A stretch of DNA of 64,000 nt from an uncultured Bacteroidales bacterium (GCA_903875045.1 CAIQUS010000066.1:24963-88962), one strand, 5' to 3'; positions 19,870 to 31,742 are shown, counted from the stretch's first letter. The notes: generated from the letters alone by a model not told the origin. Translations and numbers: made by a program.

Positions 19870-20778
19870 TCAACCACCAACCTGAGCCCTGATCCCATAT
19901 TCAGCAAACAACCTGATCGATTTTTCGAGAGAAGCAGCACCGGGTTCTTCAAAATCAGCAAACTCATCCTGCTTTCCAAGTTTTGCGTATTTATGCTGCG
20001 CGATGGCATGATAGGGCAACAGGTGAACCTCCGGTCTGTTCCCCGGAAGTGAGGCCAGAAATTCAGCTGTTTGCCGGATGTTTTCTTCATGGTCATTCAC
20101 CCCTCCCACCAGCGGAATGCGGATGATGATGTGCGCCCCTGAATCAGACAGTGCTTTGAGATTGTGAAGGATTTTATCATTGCCTGTCCCCGTCCAGTAT
20201 TCATGTTGACCGGCATCCATCATCTTGAGGTCAAACAGGAAAAGGTCAGTACGGCTGGCAACTTCCATCAAAACCGGGGTATTGATATTTCCTGCAGTAT
20301 CAACAGCCCGGTGAATCCCTCTTTTGCCACATTCATCAAGCAATTCAATCAGTACCTTTGAATGAATCAGCGGTTCACCACCTGAAAAAGTAACTCCGCC
20401 GCCCGACTGATCAAAAAATATCCGTTCTTTTTCTATGATTTCCATAATCTCAGGAACTGACATCCATTTGCCCGACATCTCAATGGCTTTGGTTGGGCAA
20501 ACCTCTGCACACCTGCCGCAAAGTGTGCATAAACCGGAATCTGTTGTAATTCCTTTGACGGATAAAGTGATAGCCGTTTCAGGACACGCTCCCACACAAG
20601 TCCCGCATCTGATACACCTGGCCGGAGCGTACATTTTTTCGGGCCTGGCAGAAATACTTTCCGGGTTGTGGCACCAGGCACAGTGAAGGTTGCAGCCTTT
20701 GAAAAAAACCACTACCCTGATCCCCGGACCATCGTTAATGGCATAACGTTTAATGTCAAATATGAGTGCCTCCGACAT
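19870..20778 (-). CDS. Glycyl-radical enzyme activating protein (radical SAM, two extra 4Fe-4S)
   Basis: GCNLHCAWCHNPES; CIRCGTCVGACP, CTLCGRCAEVCP. Confidence 0.95.
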   Translation of the reverse strand: MSEALIFDIKRYAINDGPGIRVVVFFKGCNLHCAWCHNPESISARPEKMYAPARCIRCGTCVGACPETAITLSVKGITTDSGLCTLCGRCAEVCPTKAIEMSGKWMSVPEIMEIIEKERIFFDQSGGGVTFSGGEPLIHSKVLIELLDECGKRGIHRAVDTAGNINTPVLMEVASRTDLFLFDLKMMDAGQHEYWTGTGNDKILHNLKALSDSGAHIIIRIPLVGGVNDHEENIRQTAEFLASLPGNRPEVHLLPYHAIAQHKYAKLGKQDEFADFEEPGAASLEKSIRLFAEYGIRAQVGG

Positions 20779-23141
20779 TAAAATGTATCGTTTTCGGTTC
20801 GTTCGATCACCTCCTGCTGCAAATCGGCATTCATGTCGTTGAAATAATCACTGTAACCCGCCATTCTTACAAGAAGGTCTTTATAATCTTCCGGACATGC
20901 CTGCGCCGCCAGCAATGTTGCTGTATCCACCATGTTGAACTGAATGTGATGGCCGCCGAGAGTAAAATAGCTCCGGATCAGTTGTCCCAGCTTTTTAATG
21001 TCTTCCTCCTTTCGCATCAGACTTGGCAGAAACCGCTGGTTCAGCAAGGTTCCTCCTGATTTTACATGGTCGAGTTTCGTGAGCGATTTAACCACCGCCG
21101 ACGGACCGTGTGTGTCAGCTCCATGGGAAGGAGAAGTGCCATCGCTTATGGATTTACCTGCCAACCGGCCATTGGGTGTTGCACCCATTACCTTGCCAAA
21201 GTACACATGGCAGGTAGTGGAAAGCATATTCAGGTGATATTTCCCGCCAGGCTTGATGTTGGGTTTTCCATCGATTGTTTCAACAAGGTCGTTGTAAACC
21301 TGAACGGCAATTTCATCAGCATAGGTGTCGTCGTTGCCGAAAAACGGCGTACGGTTCATGATGGTTTGCCGCAACACCTCCTCCCCGGAAAAATTTTTCA
21401 GCACAGCCGTCAAGATCCGTTCCATGGTGAAGGTCTTTTCTTCAAACACATGTTTTTTCAGAGCGGCCAGACTGTCGGTCACTGTGCCCAAACCGCAGCA
21501 TTGAATATAACTGGTATTGTATCGGGGGCCGCCATCGTAGTAATCCCTTCCGCGGGCAATGCAATCATCGATCACCACTGAAAGAAACGGTGCCGGGGCA
21601 TATTTGGCAAACATCCGGTCGATATAGTTGCTTACCCTCATTTTCTGGTCAACCACAAAATGCAATTGCCTCAGAAAGGCCTTATACAGTACCTCATAAG
21701 TCTCAAATGCCCGCGGATCGCCGGTTTCAATCCCTGCAACCTTTCCGGTTACCGGGTCGATGCCATCGTTGAGCGTAATTTCCAGAATTTTCGGAACATT
21801 CAGATATCCGGTGAGCAGATACGCCTCTTTTCCAAAAGCCCCCACCTCGATGCAGCCACTGCAGCCACCTTCGCGGGCATCCTGCAGCGATTTCCCCTGG
21901 CGGAGCAATTCAAGGATGTAGATATCGGGATTGAACACCGAAGGATATCCATGGCCCTGGCGGATAACCCGGGCTGAAGCATGCAGAAATTTATCAGGGG
22001 TTTTCGCGCTGATGTGCACTGAATTCCCAGGCTGGAGAATATGAAGCTCCTCGATTACCTCCAGCATGATGAAGGAAACTTCGCTGGTACCATCGCCTCC
22101 GTTACCGTTCACCCCGCCGATGTTGATGTTGGTGAAATCATTGTAGGTGCCACTTTCACGTGCTGTGATACCCACCTTAGGTGGGGCCGGATGGTTATTT
22201 ACCTTGATCCAGAAACAGGAAATCAGTTCTTTTGCCTCATCCCTGGTGAGGGTTCCGGCCAGGATTTCGCGTTCGTAAAATGGCGCGAGATGCTGGTCAA
22301 AGTGGCCGGGGTTCATGGCATCCCAGCCGTTCAGCTCCGTGATGGTGCCGAGATGTACAAACCAGTACATCTGAATGGCTTCCCAAAGGTTTCGCGGGGC
22401 ATGGGCAGGAACCCACCGGCATACTTCGGCTATCTTTTTCAACTCGGCCACACGCCTTGGGTCCGTTTCGGTCAACGCCAACTCATCGGCCAGGCTGGCA
22501 TGGCGTTCGGCAAAGACGATAGCTGCATCGCAGGCAATGTCCATGGCCTTCCATTGTTCCGATTTATCGGTGGCTTCCGGATCATTCAGATAATCCAGCG
22601 CTGCCAGGTTTGCAGCAATCTCCCGTTTAAAAACAAGCATGCCTTTCCGGTAGATCTTTCCGTCAAGGGCTGTATGTCCGGGAGCGCGTTGCTCCATGAA
22701 TTCGGTAAACAACCCGGCTTCATAAGCGGCTTTCCATTCCAGCGGCACATGGCTGAAGATCCGTTCACGCTGGGTTTTGCCTTTCCAGTAAGGAATTACC
22801 TCCTGTTCATACCGGTCGATGTCGGCCTGGCTGATGATATAACGCTGCATGTCGCGGGTGTTCAGCACGTGGAAATCCTCCACACTGTGGCAGGTCAGTT
22901 CCGGAAAGGTTGGCACCACCTTAGGCGCCGGACCGCGTTCCCCTACAATAAGTTCTCCTTCACCGAGGTAAATGGTCTTTTTATGGCAATGATCCAGGAA
23001 ATTCATTGCCCGCAAAACCGGGATGGAACAGGTTCCATAATGCTCCCTGTAGAACGCGGTTTCGTGCAAGGCCCTTTCAATGGAGAGGGATGGCTGGGTT
23101 TCAACGCTCAGTTGGCGGAGTTTTCTGATCCGCTCATTCAT
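20778..23141 (-). CDS. Glycyl radical enzyme, trans-4-hydroxyproline dehydratase (HypD)-like
   Basis: Active-site GGCSGCIEVGAFGKEAY; glycyl-radical motif VRMAGYSDYFNDM; 787 aa from internal M (ORF open to 23399). Confidence 0.85.
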   Translation of the reverse strand: MNERIRKLRQLSVETQPSLSIERALHETAFYREHYGTCSIPVLRAMNFLDHCHKKTIYLGEGELIVGERGPAPKVVPTFPELTCHSVEDFHVLNTRDMQRYIISQADIDRYEQEVIPYWKGKTQRERIFSHVPLEWKAAYEAGLFTEFMEQRAPGHTALDGKIYRKGMLVFKREIAANLAALDYLNDPEATDKSEQWKAMDIACDAAIVFAERHASLADELALTETDPRRVAELKKIAEVCRWVPAHAPRNLWEAIQMYWFVHLGTITELNGWDAMNPGHFDQHLAPFYEREILAGTLTRDEAKELISCFWIKVNNHPAPPKVGITARESGTYNDFTNINIGGVNGNGGDGTSEVSFIMLEVIEELHILQPGNSVHISAKTPDKFLHASARVIRQGHGYPSVFNPDIYILELLRQGKSLQDAREGGCSGCIEVGAFGKEAYLLTGYLNVPKILEITLNDGIDPVTGKVAGIETGDPRAFETYEVLYKAFLRQLHFVVDQKMRVSNYIDRMFAKYAPAPFLSVVIDDCIARGRDYYDGGPRYNTSYIQCCGLGTVTDSLAALKKHVFEEKTFTMERILTAVLKNFSGEEVLRQTIMNRTPFFGNDDTYADEIAVQVYNDLVETIDGKPNIKPGGKYHLNMLSTTCHVYFGKVMGATPNGRLAGKSISDGTSPSHGADTHGPSAVVKSLTKLDHVKSGGTLLNQRFLPSLMRKEEDIKKLGQLIRSYFTLGGHHIQFNMVDTATLLAAQACPEDYKDLLVRMAGYSDYFNDMNADLQQEVIERTENDTF

Positions 23142-23691
23142 CCCCGGTCCGGTGAAGTTCTTCCCGGGAGAATAAAAATTTCCCTCGGCAATAGCATGAC
23201 GCTCAGGGGTATCGGAATGTGTTTTAATTGTTTCGAACATTTCCTGAAAAGTGTTGATTGTTTCTGTCGTAATAATTCGTCCTGTAAAAAGAACATAAAG
23301 TCTAAAAAGGACAATTTGCTGTAATTTAATGCTTTGTGGAACCAGTCCCTCAGGTGGCTTGGGGAAGACTTCAAAATTTAATTGTAGAACATCAGACAAC
23401 TGAATAAGCGTCGGTAGGTTTTAACCAGGGAATGAAAATAAATTGTAGTTTCCATGAAGCATGAACAGGGAATGCAAAGGTAATTACAATTTATTGAACG
23501 CATTTCATTTCTATCCCGACTTTCCAACAAATAACGGTAAAACAGTTCCTCCCCGGCTACGTTATCGGGCCATGAGAGAAAGCTGGGAATATGAAAATAC
23601 GATACTCAGCTCTGGTGAAATTTACCTCGAATTTTGTGACTATGATGAGACGCAATGCCCCTTTCCCGGATATTGCACAACCTGAAGTGAG

Positions 23692-24286
23692 TTGCATGAA
23701 AACGACGAACATTTTATTCCATCCATCTTTAATTATTGCGACCGGTGGTGCGAGCGCTGTGCCTTTACGACCAAATGCAGTTCTTTTGCCATGGAAAAGG
23801 AACTTTTAGAACTTCACAACAATACCGAAAAGTCATTGGATATGAAAATTCAGGATATTGAGAACCACCTGAGTTGTTCATATCCGAATGGCATCCAAGA
23901 GGCTGCCGATTCAGAGAATCGCTTTGATCAGGAAGACCAGGAAGACTCCATGGCTGGCTTCCGGGGCTGCCGATCAGATTTTAAACGCCATCGAGACGGT
24001 GGGTTGGTATCATTTTTTTATTTACCCAAAAATACTCCGTGCGTTATCGGCCTATTTTGAATTGGAAGATGATGATTTTGCAGAAGAGGATATGAATGGA
24101 TCGGCAAAAATTGCCTTGATTTCCATTGACTTGTCAATTGAGGCTTTCATCTTTCTGGATAGCCATATACCATCTCAACGGATTGAAATGACCGGATTTG
24201 TTGAACAATTAAATGGTATCCGGAATAAAATAGAATCCGCTTTCCCTGATGCAAGAAGTTTTATAAGAAGAGGGTTGGATGATTAA
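23692..24286 (+). pseudogene. Frameshifted conserved Bacteroidota protein with N-terminal Cys motif
   Basis: FNYCDRWCERCAFTTKCSSFAMEKE in one frame, then AADQILNAIETVGWYHFFIYPKILRALS in the +1 frame (ORFs 23692-24060 and 23888-24286). Confidence 0.6.
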
Positions 24287-24426
24287 GGATTAACCCCGAT
24301 TCAGATGATTGCTGCCGCGGAGTTTTGTGTTTCTTAGCTCATTATGAAATTTGTCAGTAATAATGTTGTACCTTTGCACACTTTTTCCTGATATCGTTTC
24401 TTAAAGCTTAACAAACATAAAATTAA

Positions 24427-26037
<1,611 letters not shown>

Positions 26038-26130
26038 CGTGACGCGTGACACGTGACGCGTGAACATACCATTACTCCTCTGTCACCCATCACCCATCAC
26101 CCGTCACCTGTCACCCGTCACGCGTCACCT
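26038..26130. repeat. Inverted heptamer arrays, (CGTGACG)n and (GTCACCC)n
   Basis: CGTGACG|CGTGACA|CGTGACG|CGTGAAC (26038-26065) and GTCACCC|ATCACCC|ATCACCC|GTCACCT|GTCACCC|GTCACGC|GTCACCT (26082-26130). Confidence 0.9.
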
Positions 26131-26163
26131 TTTTACCCAATAACCTTCAAACATTATCTATAT

Positions 26164-27807
26164 ATGATTGCAGCCGACGGCCTTACCGTTGAATTCGGAG
26201 GGACCACCCTTTTTAAAAACGTTTCGTTTGTCATCAACGAAAAAGACCGCATCGCCCTCATGGGCAAGAATGGTGCAGGAAAATCGACTTTGCTGAAAAT
26301 CCTTGCCGGTGAAAGGCAACCCACAAGCGGACGGGTATCTTCCCCCAAAGGCACTGTCATCGCCTATCTGCCGCAGCATCTGCTCACTGTCGACAGCCGT
26401 ACGGTTTTCGAAGAGGCTTCGCAAGCATTTTCTTCCATTTTCGATATGAAAATCCGGATGGAGGAACTAAACAACCTCCTCACTACACGCACCGATTATG
26501 AATCGGATGAATACTATCAGATCATTGAAGAAGTATCGCTGCTGAGTGAGAAGTTTTATTCGATCGCTGATATCAACTACGACGCCGAGATCGAGAAGAT
26601 ATTGCTGGGACTGGGTTTTTTACGCACCGATTTCACCCGCCCCACCGGCGAATTCAGCGGAGGCTGGCGAATGCGCATTGAGCTTGCCAAAATCCTCCTG
26701 CAAAAACCCGACCTTATCCTGCTCGATGAGCCGACTAATCACATGGATATTGAATCGGTTCAATGGCTGGAAGACTTTCTCATCAACAGTGCAAAGGCTG
26801 TGATTGTGATCTCACACGACCGGGCATTCGTCGACAACATCACCACCCGTACCATTGAGGTAACCATGGGACGCATTTACGACTACAAGGTAAACTATTC
26901 CATGTACCAGCAGCTCCGGCTTGAACGCCGCCAGCAGCAGCAGAGAAAGTTTGATGAGCAGCAAAAATTTATCGCCGAAACCCAGGAATTTATTGAGCGT
27001 TTCAAGGGAACCTACAGTAAAACCCTGCAGGTGCAGTCAAGGGTTAAAATGCTGGAAAAACTTGAAATCGTAGAAATCGACGAAGAGGACACCTCCGCGC
27101 TCCGTCTTAAATTTCCACCATCACCACGCTCCGGCAGTTATCCGCTTATTTTGAGCGAGTTGTCTAAAAACTATGGTGAACACAACGTTTTTGCAGATGT
27201 TTCACTCAGCATCGAACGCGGCGAACGGGTTGCTTTTGTGGGAAAAAACGGAGAGGGAAAATCAACCCTCGTGAGGGCCATCATGGGCGAAAAGGGCTAT
27301 GAAGGTTCCTTGACCCTTGGCCACAACATCATGATCGGATATTTTGCCCAGAACCAGGCCTCCATGCTCGACGAGAACATCACCGTTTTCCAAACCGTTG
27401 ACGATGCCGCCAAAGGCGATATCCGTTCAAAGATCCGGGATATCCTTGGAGCTTTTATGTTTGGAGGCGACATCTCTTCCAACAAGGTGAAAGTGCTTTC
27501 GGGCGGCGAACGTACAAGGCTTGCCATGATCAAACTGCTGCTCGAACCCGTAAACCTGCTGATCCTCGATGAACCTACCAACCACCTTGACCTGAAGACC
27601 AAAGACATTCTGAAAAGCGCCCTGCAGGATTACGATGGCACCATGATCCTCGTTTCACACGACCGCGATTTTCTGGATGGATTGGTCAATAAAGTTTTTG
27701 AGTTTGGAAACAAACGGGTGAAAGAACATCTGGGCGATATCCACAGTTTCCTGCAGAAGAAAAAGCTGGAAAACCTGCGGGAACTTGAGAGGTCTATTAA
27801 GCAGTAA
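26164..27807 (+). CDS. ABC-F family ATP-binding protein
   Basis: MIAADGLTVEFGGTTLFKNVSF, GKNGAGKST, DEPTNHMDIESV, DEPTNHLDLKT; ORF extension to 26053 is repeat sequence. Confidence 0.93.
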   Translation: MIAADGLTVEFGGTTLFKNVSFVINEKDRIALMGKNGAGKSTLLKILAGERQPTSGRVSSPKGTVIAYLPQHLLTVDSRTVFEEASQAFSSIFDMKIRMEELNNLLTTRTDYESDEYYQIIEEVSLLSEKFYSIADINYDAEIEKILLGLGFLRTDFTRPTGEFSGGWRMRIELAKILLQKPDLILLDEPTNHMDIESVQWLEDFLINSAKAVIVISHDRAFVDNITTRTIEVTMGRIYDYKVNYSMYQQLRLERRQQQQRKFDEQQKFIAETQEFIERFKGTYSKTLQVQSRVKMLEKLEIVEIDEEDTSALRLKFPPSPRSGSYPLILSELSKNYGEHNVFADVSLSIERGERVAFVGKNGEGKSTLVRAIMGEKGYEGSLTLGHNIMIGYFAQNQASMLDENITVFQTVDDAAKGDIRSKIRDILGAFMFGGDISSNKVKVLSGGERTRLAMIKLLLEPVNLLILDEPTNHLDLKTKDILKSALQDYDGTMILVSHDRDFLDGLVNKVFEFGNKRVKEHLGDIHSFLQKKKLENLRELERSIKQ

Positions 27808-27814
27808 CGCATTG

Positions 27815-27834
27815 CCCCGGGCTTCAGCCCGGGG
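27815..27834. repeat. REP-like palindrome
   Basis: CCCCGGGCTTCAGCCCGGGG, not followed by a T-run. Confidence 0.6.
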
Positions 27835-27877
27835 TTAGAGGGCAGCAGGAATCTCAGGGCTTCAGCACCATTTTTTG

Positions 27878-28756
27878 TTACTCTGCGATTTTCACCGAAG
27901 TCATCGAAATGGAACCCATCACCATTTTATCGTTGAAAAAAGTCACGGCTTCTTTCTCGCTTTTCAAACCCAGCAGGTAAAGTAATGGCAGATAATGTTC
28001 AGGCGTTGGAATTGCCAATCCAACCGCACTGCCTAGTTTTTGATAATTTATCAGCTGATGATGTTCGTTTCCGGAAATCAGCTTTTTAAACAAGGTATTT
28101 GCCTCCAGTGCCCAGTCAAATCCCTGGTGATGTCCCGACCAATCGACCATCCTCAGGTTGTGAACCAGGTTCCCGCTGCCAATAATCAGAATCCCTTTTT
28201 TTCGCAGCGGGGATAGTTCTTTGGCAAGATCATATTGTTGCTGCGGACTCAGACGATAATCAAGGCTCATCTGGATCACAGGAACCGAAGCATCAGGGTA
28301 CATCTGCATGATCACCCCCCATGCCCCATGATCCATGCCCCATTTGTCATCAGGTATAACAGAAACACCGGTAACCATGCCCTGCATTTCTCCGGCAAGT
28401 TCAGGGCATCCCGGGGCAGGATACTGCACATCGTATAATTTCTGCGGGAATCCCCCGAAATCATGGATGGTTTTAGGCTTTGCCATGGATGTTACCAGGG
28501 TGCCGTTGGTTTCCCAGTGGGCCGAAATGCACAGTATTGCCTTAGGTTTCGGAAAGGTTTCCGCCATTTTGCGCCAGCCATCGGTAAATTCATTGTGCTC
28601 AATGGCATTCATTGGACTGCCATGACCAATAAAAAGCACCGGCATTGAGCCGGTGCTTTCCATGGATCGAGTTAAATGTGTTAAATCGCCAGCGGTCATG
28701 ATTGTTTTTGCAAAAGGCAATAACGCCAGTGAAGTGAGAAATTGCTTACGGTTCAT
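27878..28756 (-). CDS. Class III extradiol ring-cleavage dioxygenase (DODA/YgiD-like)
   Basis: MPVLFIGHGSPMNAIE; ALCISAHWETNGT; IIGSGNLVHNL. Confidence 0.9.
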   Translation of the reverse strand: MNRKQFLTSLALLPFAKTIMTAGDLTHLTRSMESTGSMPVLFIGHGSPMNAIEHNEFTDGWRKMAETFPKPKAILCISAHWETNGTLVTSMAKPKTIHDFGGFPQKLYDVQYPAPGCPELAGEMQGMVTGVSVIPDDKWGMDHGAWGVIMQMYPDASVPVIQMSLDYRLSPQQQYDLAKELSPLRKKGILIIGSGNLVHNLRMVDWSGHHQGFDWALEANTLFKKLISGNEHHQLINYQKLGSAVGLAIPTPEHYLPLLYLLGLKSEKEAVTFFNDKMVMGSISMTSVKIAE

Positions 28757-28762
28757 TACCGG

Positions 28763-29350
28763 TTATTGAACGACAACCAGTTTTAATTTAATGGTGAATT
28801 CATCATAAATTACCTTGTCGCCAAGATCGCTGAAGAAACTGCCTGAACCATATTTGATGTTGTAAAGCGTGCGATCTACAACGATGCTGTTGGCGTTGAA
28901 AACGTATGAATTTCCGTCCTTTTTGATTACGGTTTTAAAGCTAAGGGGTTTTGAAATGCCTTTGATGGTCAGATTGCCATGTACTTCAGTAACAGATTTG
29001 GTCACATCAACCGGTTTCGTAATGGTAAAAACAGCTTCCGGGAATTTTGCCACATCAAAAAAGTCGGGTGAGCTGAGGTGTCCGATCAACTTCTTGTTGT
29101 ATTCGGCATCTGTTAAATCCGTATTAACCATGGTGGTCATTCCGATCGTAAATGAACCTGAAGTGATTTTATCCTTTTCAATTTTCAAAGATCCCGATTT
29201 CAGGTTGATGGTTCCTTCATGAAATCCGGTAATTTTTTCAGCTCTCCAGTTCAGTGTCGATTTCGAAGCGTCAACCGTGTATGTTTGTGCCCAGGAAGCA
29301 ACAATTGCAAATTGCAGGACAATTATAAGTGTTGTGATTTTCATTTTCAT
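28763..29350 (-). CDS. YceI family protein
   Basis: YTVDASKSTLNWRAEKITGFHEGTINLKSG. Confidence 0.93.
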   Translation of the reverse strand: MKMKITTLIIVLQFAIVASWAQTYTVDASKSTLNWRAEKITGFHEGTINLKSGSLKIEKDKITSGSFTIGMTTMVNTDLTDAEYNKKLIGHLSSPDFFDVAKFPEAVFTITKPVDVTKSVTEVHGNLTIKGISKPLSFKTVIKKDGNSYVFNANSIVVDRTLYNIKYGSGSFFSDLGDKVIYDEFTIKLKLVVVQ

Positions 29351-29452
29351 TTTTAAGTTTGTTTAATAATTTGGTTTAATTATTTTCATGCCGCAAAATT
29401 ACAACGGCTGAACTAACCGGAGGTTACACTTTCAGGAAGATTGGTGGTACAA

Positions 29453-30274
29453 TCAGGAAATAACCGAATGGAGTTGCCTGCGAAACCCGGTCGGCGTGGT
29501 ACCGGTCTTTTTGTGAAACACCCGGGTGAAATAGGATTTTTCATTGTATCCCAGCTCATACCCTATTTCAGAAACTGTTTTTGCTGAATTCAACAACAAC
29601 TGCCGTGCTTCGAGCAGTTTTCGTGTCTCAATGATCTCGGTGATGCTCTTCCCGAAAACCGACTGGCTGATCAAATTCAGGTTCCGGGCCGACATATTCA
29701 GCTTTTCAGCATAAAACTCGACACCGACAGGGCGTTTATAATTATACTCAAGGATTTGAAGGAAATTATTGAAGGTGATGATCTGCGAGTTGCCGGAGGC
29801 TTTTTCATCGAGAAATTGCTTTTTGGTGGTGGTTTCCAACTTGGTAAGTACTGCATTCAACAGATGTTTGAGCATGGCATAATCAACGGGTTCCTGTTGG
29901 CTTTCGCGAAGCATGATTTCACAAAGACCATTCATGGTCGAGCTGCAAAAGTCTACATCAAGTTGATAGTTGATGCTATCCAGGAATCCCGAGTAGAAAT
30001 TAAATGAACTCTGGGGGATGAAATCACCCGTATACCTGATCACCCAGCCCCTGGTGTTCTCATCAGGGATGAAACTGTGAACCTTTCCAAGAGCAATGTA
30101 GACAATAACAGGCGGCTCCAGCAATACGGAAGCAAAATCGACGTAATGAGCCGGCGATCCATGGGTAACAATGATCAGCTCTTCATGGTCGTGCCGGTGC
30201 GGTTCGGATGGATTCAATAAAATCTCTTCGACCAGTTCCCGGGAAATTTTCTGTATGACAAACGGGACATTCAT
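29453..30274 (-). CDS. AraC family transcriptional regulator
   Basis: C-terminal double HTH: TVSEIGYELGYNEKSYFTRVFHKKTGTTPTGFRR. Confidence 0.93.
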   Translation of the reverse strand: MNVPFVIQKISRELVEEILLNPSEPHRHDHEELIIVTHGSPAHYVDFASVLLEPPVIVYIALGKVHSFIPDENTRGWVIRYTGDFIPQSSFNFYSGFLDSINYQLDVDFCSSTMNGLCEIMLRESQQEPVDYAMLKHLLNAVLTKLETTTKKQFLDEKASGNSQIITFNNFLQILEYNYKRPVGVEFYAEKLNMSARNLNLISQSVFGKSITEIIETRKLLEARQLLLNSAKTVSEIGYELGYNEKSYFTRVFHKKTGTTPTGFRRQLHSVIS

Positions 30275-30283
30275 AATCAGTGG

Positions 30284-30703
30284 TTAAAGTCCGGGTGGCT
30301 GGTCAGGTTTCTTCCGATGCGATTTCTTCTCCGATTGCTGGCGCTTCACCTCCAGACGCTCCTCTTTCGAGGCTTTAGATGGCCGGGTGGGCTTACGTTT
30401 TTTTCGTGGAGTCAAAGCCCTGGTGAGCAAGGTATAGAACTTTTCGGTCACCTTTTCTTTGTTTTGTAATTGCGACCGTTCTGATTGCGAAACGAGGATC
30501 AGTTCTCCTGCTCCATTGATCCTGGAAGCAAGCTTCTCTGAAATAAGTTCTTTTTCAGCATCTGTCAGCAATTCTGATGAGGCTACATGAAACCGCAACT
30601 CCATCTTTGTACTCACCTTGTTCACATGCTGCCCGCCGGGGCCGCTGCTCCGAGAGGCGCTAAAATTCAATTCACCGGTGAAATCCCTATCCTCATTGAC
30701 CAT
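30284..30703 (-). CDS. arfB: Peptidyl-tRNA hydrolase ArfB (ribosome rescue)
   Basis: SRSSGPGGQHVNKVSTKMELRF GGQ motif; basic C-terminal tail. Confidence 0.92.
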   Translation of the reverse strand: MVNEDRDFTGELNFSASRSSGPGGQHVNKVSTKMELRFHVASSELLTDAEKELISEKLASRINGAGELILVSQSERSQLQNKEKVTEKFYTLLTRALTPRKKRKPTRPSKASKEERLEVKRQQSEKKSHRKKPDQPPGL

Positions 30704-30913
30704 TATACAAAACTAAGCCATTTTCATGAATTAAAAATATTGTCATCACGGGCAACCTTTAAAAATTAATCGTGTCTGTTTTTTGATTGCACCAAATTCT
30801 CCTAACCCGCATTCATATAAAAAGACCTGTACCTCCTTCTTCCGAAACCCAATTTACGAGCTGGACGCAAAGCCAAAATGCGAAAATGCAGGCAAAATTA
30901 AAATCAAACAACA

Positions 30914-31720
30914 ATGAAAAAAACCATGTTTTTGCTCATGATCGCATCGATCGCAGCATTAAGTTCATGCAACAAAAAGAACGACACAAGCCCGAACTCT
31001 TCAAACGGAACTGCAGCAAACCTTCCCCTGAAGGCTTCGCAGTACATCGACACAAATTATCCTGATGCATCCATCATCTATGTGGTAGCCATGAAAAACA
31101 GCACCGCTGCCTACATTGCAACACTCAATACAACCGAAGAACTTGCTTTTACGGCACTTGGCGATTTCCTGGGGGATGGGACCCTTTATCACAACGGGAC
31201 ACCAGGTGAGGGCGATACGATTCATTGCGATTCAACCGGTTGTGGCGGCGGACATCATGGTGGAGGACACCATGGCGGCGGTCATCATGGCGGTGGGAAC
31301 CATGGTGGCGGACACAATGAAAACGTGATCCCTGTTGATTCACTGCCTGCACTTATCAAAGACTATATCAGCGCCAATTATAGCGGTTATACCATCCGGC
31401 ATGCCGAATATGATTCAATTTGTCCAGAAGGCCTCGTTACCGAAGTAGTGATCAGTGTGGTTGGCCTGGAACCTGTAAAATTGTATTTTGATGCATTCAG
31501 CAACTTTTTAATGCAGGATAACCGGATTCTGTTTGCAGATGTTTCTGTTGCTGCAAAAGATTATATTACTGCAAACTACCCAGGATATCTGCCATGTAAC
31601 AGGGCAACAAAACTGACAATGGCAGACAACAATCTGCAATTTATCATTTATATTCATCTTGGCCAGATCAAAAAAAATGTCCGTTTGAACGATGACGGCA
31701 CATTTGTTTGTGAAAAATAG
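30914..31720 (+). CDS. PepSY-like (DUF2874-type) lipoprotein with Gly/His-rich repeat
   Basis: ALSSCNKK lipobox; three (K)DYI(S/T)(A)NYPGY units; GGGHHGGGHHGGGHHGGGNHGGGH. Confidence 0.75.
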   Translation: MKKTMFLLMIASIAALSSCNKKNDTSPNSSNGTAANLPLKASQYIDTNYPDASIIYVVAMKNSTAAYIATLNTTEELAFTALGDFLGDGTLYHNGTPGEGDTIHCDSTGCGGGHHGGGHHGGGHHGGGNHGGGHNENVIPVDSLPALIKDYISANYSGYTIRHAEYDSICPEGLVTEVVISVVGLEPVKLYFDAFSNFLMQDNRILFADVSVAAKDYITANYPGYLPCNRATKLTMADNNLQFIIYIHLGQIKKNVRLNDDGTFVCEK

Positions 31721-31742
31721 TTTTCGGGTGAATTTTATTTGA

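Noticed and set aside
22041-23324. 427-aa plus-strand ORF
   Set aside because: Antisense to the glycyl radical enzyme, whose motifs are unambiguous; long antisense ORF attributable to codon bias.
23461-23685. 74-aa ORF upstream of the Cys-motif protein
   Set aside because: In frame with the next ORF but separated by a stop and lacking recognisable features; likely chance.
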